Origin: Planctomycetes bacterium RIFOXYC2_FULL_41_27
GTDB lineage: Bacteria > Planctomycetota > Brocadiia > Brocadiales > Brocadiaceae
Direction of reading: 5' to 3'
DNA: 8,240 bases
Assembly (NCBI GenBank): GCA_001828645.1
Contig: MHZD01000231.1
Location: forward strand, 1-8,240
Positions 6,469 through 8,240 of the stretch are shown here, piece after piece. How positions within the stretch are numbered: position 1 is the first letter of the stretch; each line of letters begins with the position of its first letter. The notes under the pieces were generated by a model. The model did not search any database and had not been told where the DNA came from. It saw only the letters and a program-made list of their open reading frames with translations. A program made the translations under genes and the position numbers.

Positions 6469-6509
6469 AAGTATATTTAGCTAAAATTTTAGTTTATTAA
6501 GTATATTTA
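6469..6509. repeat. Operator-like repeats at the TPR operon promoter
   Basis: An 11-base direct repeat AAGTATATTTA occurs at 6469-6479 and 6499-6509, 30 bases apart, and flanks a perfect 12-base palindrome CTAAAATTTTAG (6481-6492). The right-hand copy overlaps the -10 box and the palindrome covers the expected transcription start. This is a good place for a repressor, but no known regulator motif is recognised. Confidence 0.4.
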
Positions 6510-6527
6510 AAAGTTCTCCGATTTCAA
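6500..6527 (-). promoter_or_regulatory. Candidate sigma70-like promoter of the TPR operon
   Basis: On the minus strand TTGAAA (6522-6527) is followed after 16 bases by TATACT (6500-6505). Initiation near 6493 gives a leader of about 50 bases. It lies directly after the hdh terminator, so the TPR genes can be expressed independently of hdh. Confidence 0.5.
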
Positions 6528-6543
6528 TCCTTTTATAATAAAA

Positions 6544-6578
6544 AAAGGAAGCTGTGCAAACTTCGCACAGCTTCCTTT
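6544..6578 (-). terminator. Strong rho-independent terminator of hdh
   Basis: A perfect 14-bp stem (AAAGGAAGCTGTGC 6544-6557 with GCACAGCTTCCTTT 6565-6578) closes a 7-base loop. On the minus strand it is followed by a U-rich tract (complement of 6535-6546). It sits 40 bases after the hdh stop and is the longest hairpin in the window, as suits a very highly transcribed gene. Confidence 0.92.
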
Positions 6579-6618
6579 AATAAACTAAAACTGCTACCTT
6601 ATAAAAGTACTATTTCAA

Positions 6619-8240
6619 TTAGTGTGCTTTCATAGACCTTGAGGCAGGATCGCCATGATGTTCTGCACCACCCATGCCCAACTCTTTTATCTTCCTGTTG
6701 ATGTATTCAACTTCTTCAGCAGGTGCATGATGCGTATCCAACCAACCTGGATCTGGACACAGATCGAAAATAGTCTTTCCAGGATGATTCTTCACGATGT
6801 AAGGACCAGTCAACTGGTCGAGCCATTCACCAGTCTTCCAGAAACTCTCTGGAACCCATGTGATGCCAACCTTCTTCTCAAGAGCAGCAAGTCTCCTTGC
6901 CTGAGAAGCATTCTGCTTTACGTTGACCAACCAACGATCCATACCGAACGAACCATCTGAGTACGTAGCATCGTTCCATGAACCGTGAGCCATACCCTTC
7001 ATGATGTATGTCTGGAAATATCCAACGCTCTCGAAGCAGAGGCGCTCTATATCTGAACAGTTCGACATCCTGAATTCACCAGACTCACCGGCCTTACCAC
7101 CAAATGCCGGATCGTCATGATAAGCGCCGATCTTCAAACTCCAAACGTGCTGACCTGACCAGTCAGGAGCGAGATCCTTTGGCATAGGATCAGCAACACC
7201 GTCCTTGACAAGGTCTGCAGCAACCTTGAATGTTTCACGATACTTCAAACCAGCATCCTTACAGGCCTCATCCAACGCCTGCAAATTTTCCTTAGCAAAC
7301 CTTGGTGAATGGCAATCGTCGCAAACTGATGCCCAACGATCTCTCTTCTCTTTCCAGATTGGAGCGCCACGATCAGCCATGGACATACCCATACTGGTAT
7401 ATACTGTGCTGAACCTCTGCACGTTATGATGACCACCCCTCATATGGCAGTACTGGCAGGTTGGACCAACATAATCAGCATCGGCTAACTTCTTTGTCCA
7501 ATCGAACTGCTTTGGGTCCCACTTGTTGACCTGATATACTACACCATGGAGACCAATGTCATAAGCTTCCCAGTCCCTATGGTCTTTACCCCAGTGACAT
7601 GTCTTGCACTGCTCTGAGCGCCTTGCAACCTTAGGATCAAACTGATGTCTCTGGTGGCAAGTGCTGCATCGTTCTTCAGAACTGGTATGACAGAATGTGC
7701 AACCAGCCGTGTCTCCTGGCGGCCTTTCAATGGACCAAGCGCATTCTACCTGAGCGAAGCTCGAACAGGAAGCATGTGAACCGATACCACCCTGACCCTG
7801 CTCGCTATACTGCGTCTCGTGGCACTCGCTGGTGCCGCAAGCCTTTGATGACGGCATGCTCAACTTCTGGTGGTTGTTACCATGACAGGTATCGCAACCG
7901 GTTGGACTTGGTTCTGCCTTGGAGTGAGCGCTCTTCTTGTAATCCCTTACAATACCAGGGGTCATAACAGAGTGACATCCAATACATTGTTCGAGTTGGA
8001 ACGTACCTTTAATCGGGTTCGAAGGCCTTACCTCATCCCTGTTGTACATATAATCAGGAATATAATAACGGTAGGCAGGTAACGTCTTCCAAAATTTACT
8101 ATATTTTCCAGGATAAGGCGGTGCGTTCTCGTGCTTGGGATAACCCATGTATTTTGCTCCCAAGCCGGAAAAGAACACCTTACCATTGTTATCTGGTTCA
8201 CCTATTTGTCCATAGACTTCATGAGGTACCCAGTGGGTGA
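6619..8240 (-). CDS. hdh: Hydrazine dehydrogenase (hydrazine oxidoreductase, HAO-family octaheme cytochrome c), 5' end missing
   Basis: The enzyme oxidises hydrazine to N2 in the anammoxosome, the last step of anammox, and releases four electrons. The frame is open to the window edge; 539 residues are visible, beginning THWVPHEVYGQIGEPDNNG. By recall of the Kuenenia enzyme only the signal peptide and a few residues are missing. Counting from that Thr, the heme sites begin at 85, 115, 134, 180, 191, 211, 261 and 306. The third is CGTSECH (CX4CH), the rest CXXCH. Heme 4 (CTFCH) would be the P460 catalytic heme. Tyr426 in WNDATYSDG (codon 6961-6963) aligns with the tyrosine that crosslinks to this heme in a neighbouring subunit (Tyr462 of the Kuenenia enzyme, from memory). 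CAWSIER and HAPAEEV match the hzo primer sites. Hydroxylamine oxidase (HOX) is the main alternative but fits less well. The C-terminus is His-rich. Base composition looks more GC-rich than in the neighbours, fitting high expression. Confidence 0.93.
   Translation of the reverse strand, partial: THWVPHEVYGQIGEPDNNGKVFFSGLGAKYMGYPKHENAPPYPGKYSKFWKTLPAYRYYIPDYMYNRDEVRPSNPIKGTFQLEQCIGCHSVMTPGIVRDYKKSAHSKAEPSPTGCDTCHGNNHQKLSMPSSKACGTSECHETQYSEQGQGGIGSHASCSSFAQVECAWSIERPPGDTAGCTFCHTSSEERCSTCHQRHQFDPKVARRSEQCKTCHWGKDHRDWEAYDIGLHGVVYQVNKWDPKQFDWTKKLADADYVGPTCQYCHMRGGHHNVQRFSTVYTSMGMSMADRGAPIWKEKRDRWASVCDDCHSPRFAKENLQALDEACKDAGLKYRETFKVAADLVKDGVADPMPKDLAPDWSGQHVWSLKIGAYHDDPAFGGKAGESGEFRMSNCSDIERLCFESVGYFQTYIMKGMAHGSWNDATYSDGSFGMDRWLVNVKQNASQARRLAALEKKVGITWVPESFWKTGEWLDQLTGPYIVKNHPGKTIFDLCPDPGWLDTHHAPAEEVEYINRKIKELGMGGAEHHGDPASRSMKAH

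Noticed and set aside
8176..8178. GTG at 8176-8178 as the start of hdh
   Set aside because: The frame stays open to the window edge, and the upstream residues (THWVPHEVYG...) match the known N-terminal region of HDH, so the true start is outside the window.

Overview
The window reads as a chromosomal segment of an anammox planctomycete (Brocadiales: Brocadia, Jettenia or Kuenenia lineage; genus not resolved). The decisive gene is the octaheme protein at the right edge. Its visible 539 residues match, as far as I can recall, the hydrazine dehydrogenase (HDH, formerly hydrazine oxidoreductase, HZO) of anammox bacteria. Eight covalent heme sites, a CX4CH third site, the crosslink-tyrosine segment, and the CAWSIER and HAPAEEV stretches targeted by hzo marker primers all agree. 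The many exported TPR proteins, a second multiheme cytochrome and AT-rich intergenic DNA fit this assignment.

Layout, left to right. (1) 1-144, minus: the first 48 codons of an Aquifex-type aconitase. (2) 284-1501, minus, with its own terminator at 216-243: a membrane-anchored cytochrome with eleven CXXCH sites. It joins a NapC/NirT-like tetraheme module to a seven-heme part resembling HDH, without the last heme or the catalytic tail. (3) 1502-1788: a divergent promoter region with back-to-back sigma70-like promoters and repeated AGTTATT/AATAACT elements. (4) 1789-2352, plus: an unrecognised exported or anchored protein of 187 residues, followed by a terminator at 2384-2415. (5) 2462-4054, plus: an exported protein with two zinc-ribbon-like motifs, TPRs and a formylglycine-generating-enzyme (FGE)-like domain in which one of the two active-site cysteines is replaced. 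(6) 4082-5227 and 5229-6443, minus: a two-gene operon of paralogous exported TPR proteins, the promoter-proximal one a lipoprotein. It is convergent with (5). (7) 6456-6618: promoter and operator-like repeats of the TPR operon and the strong hdh terminator. (8) 6619 to beyond 8240, minus: hdh.

How they may work together is inference. HDH oxidises hydrazine to N2 inside the anammoxosome and releases four low-potential electrons. The 11-heme cytochrome has the build of a membrane quinone-linked electron conduit and could exchange electrons with a soluble HAO-type partner. The TPR proteins, and the FGE-like protein with its TPRs, would suit scaffold or assembly roles on the same side of the membrane. 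Nothing in the sequence proves a physical link among them, and hdh has its own terminator.

No tRNA, rRNA, CRISPR array, insertion sequence or transposase was seen. The most unusual items are the 11-heme NapC/HAO-like hybrid and the zinc-ribbon/TPR/FGE-like protein.
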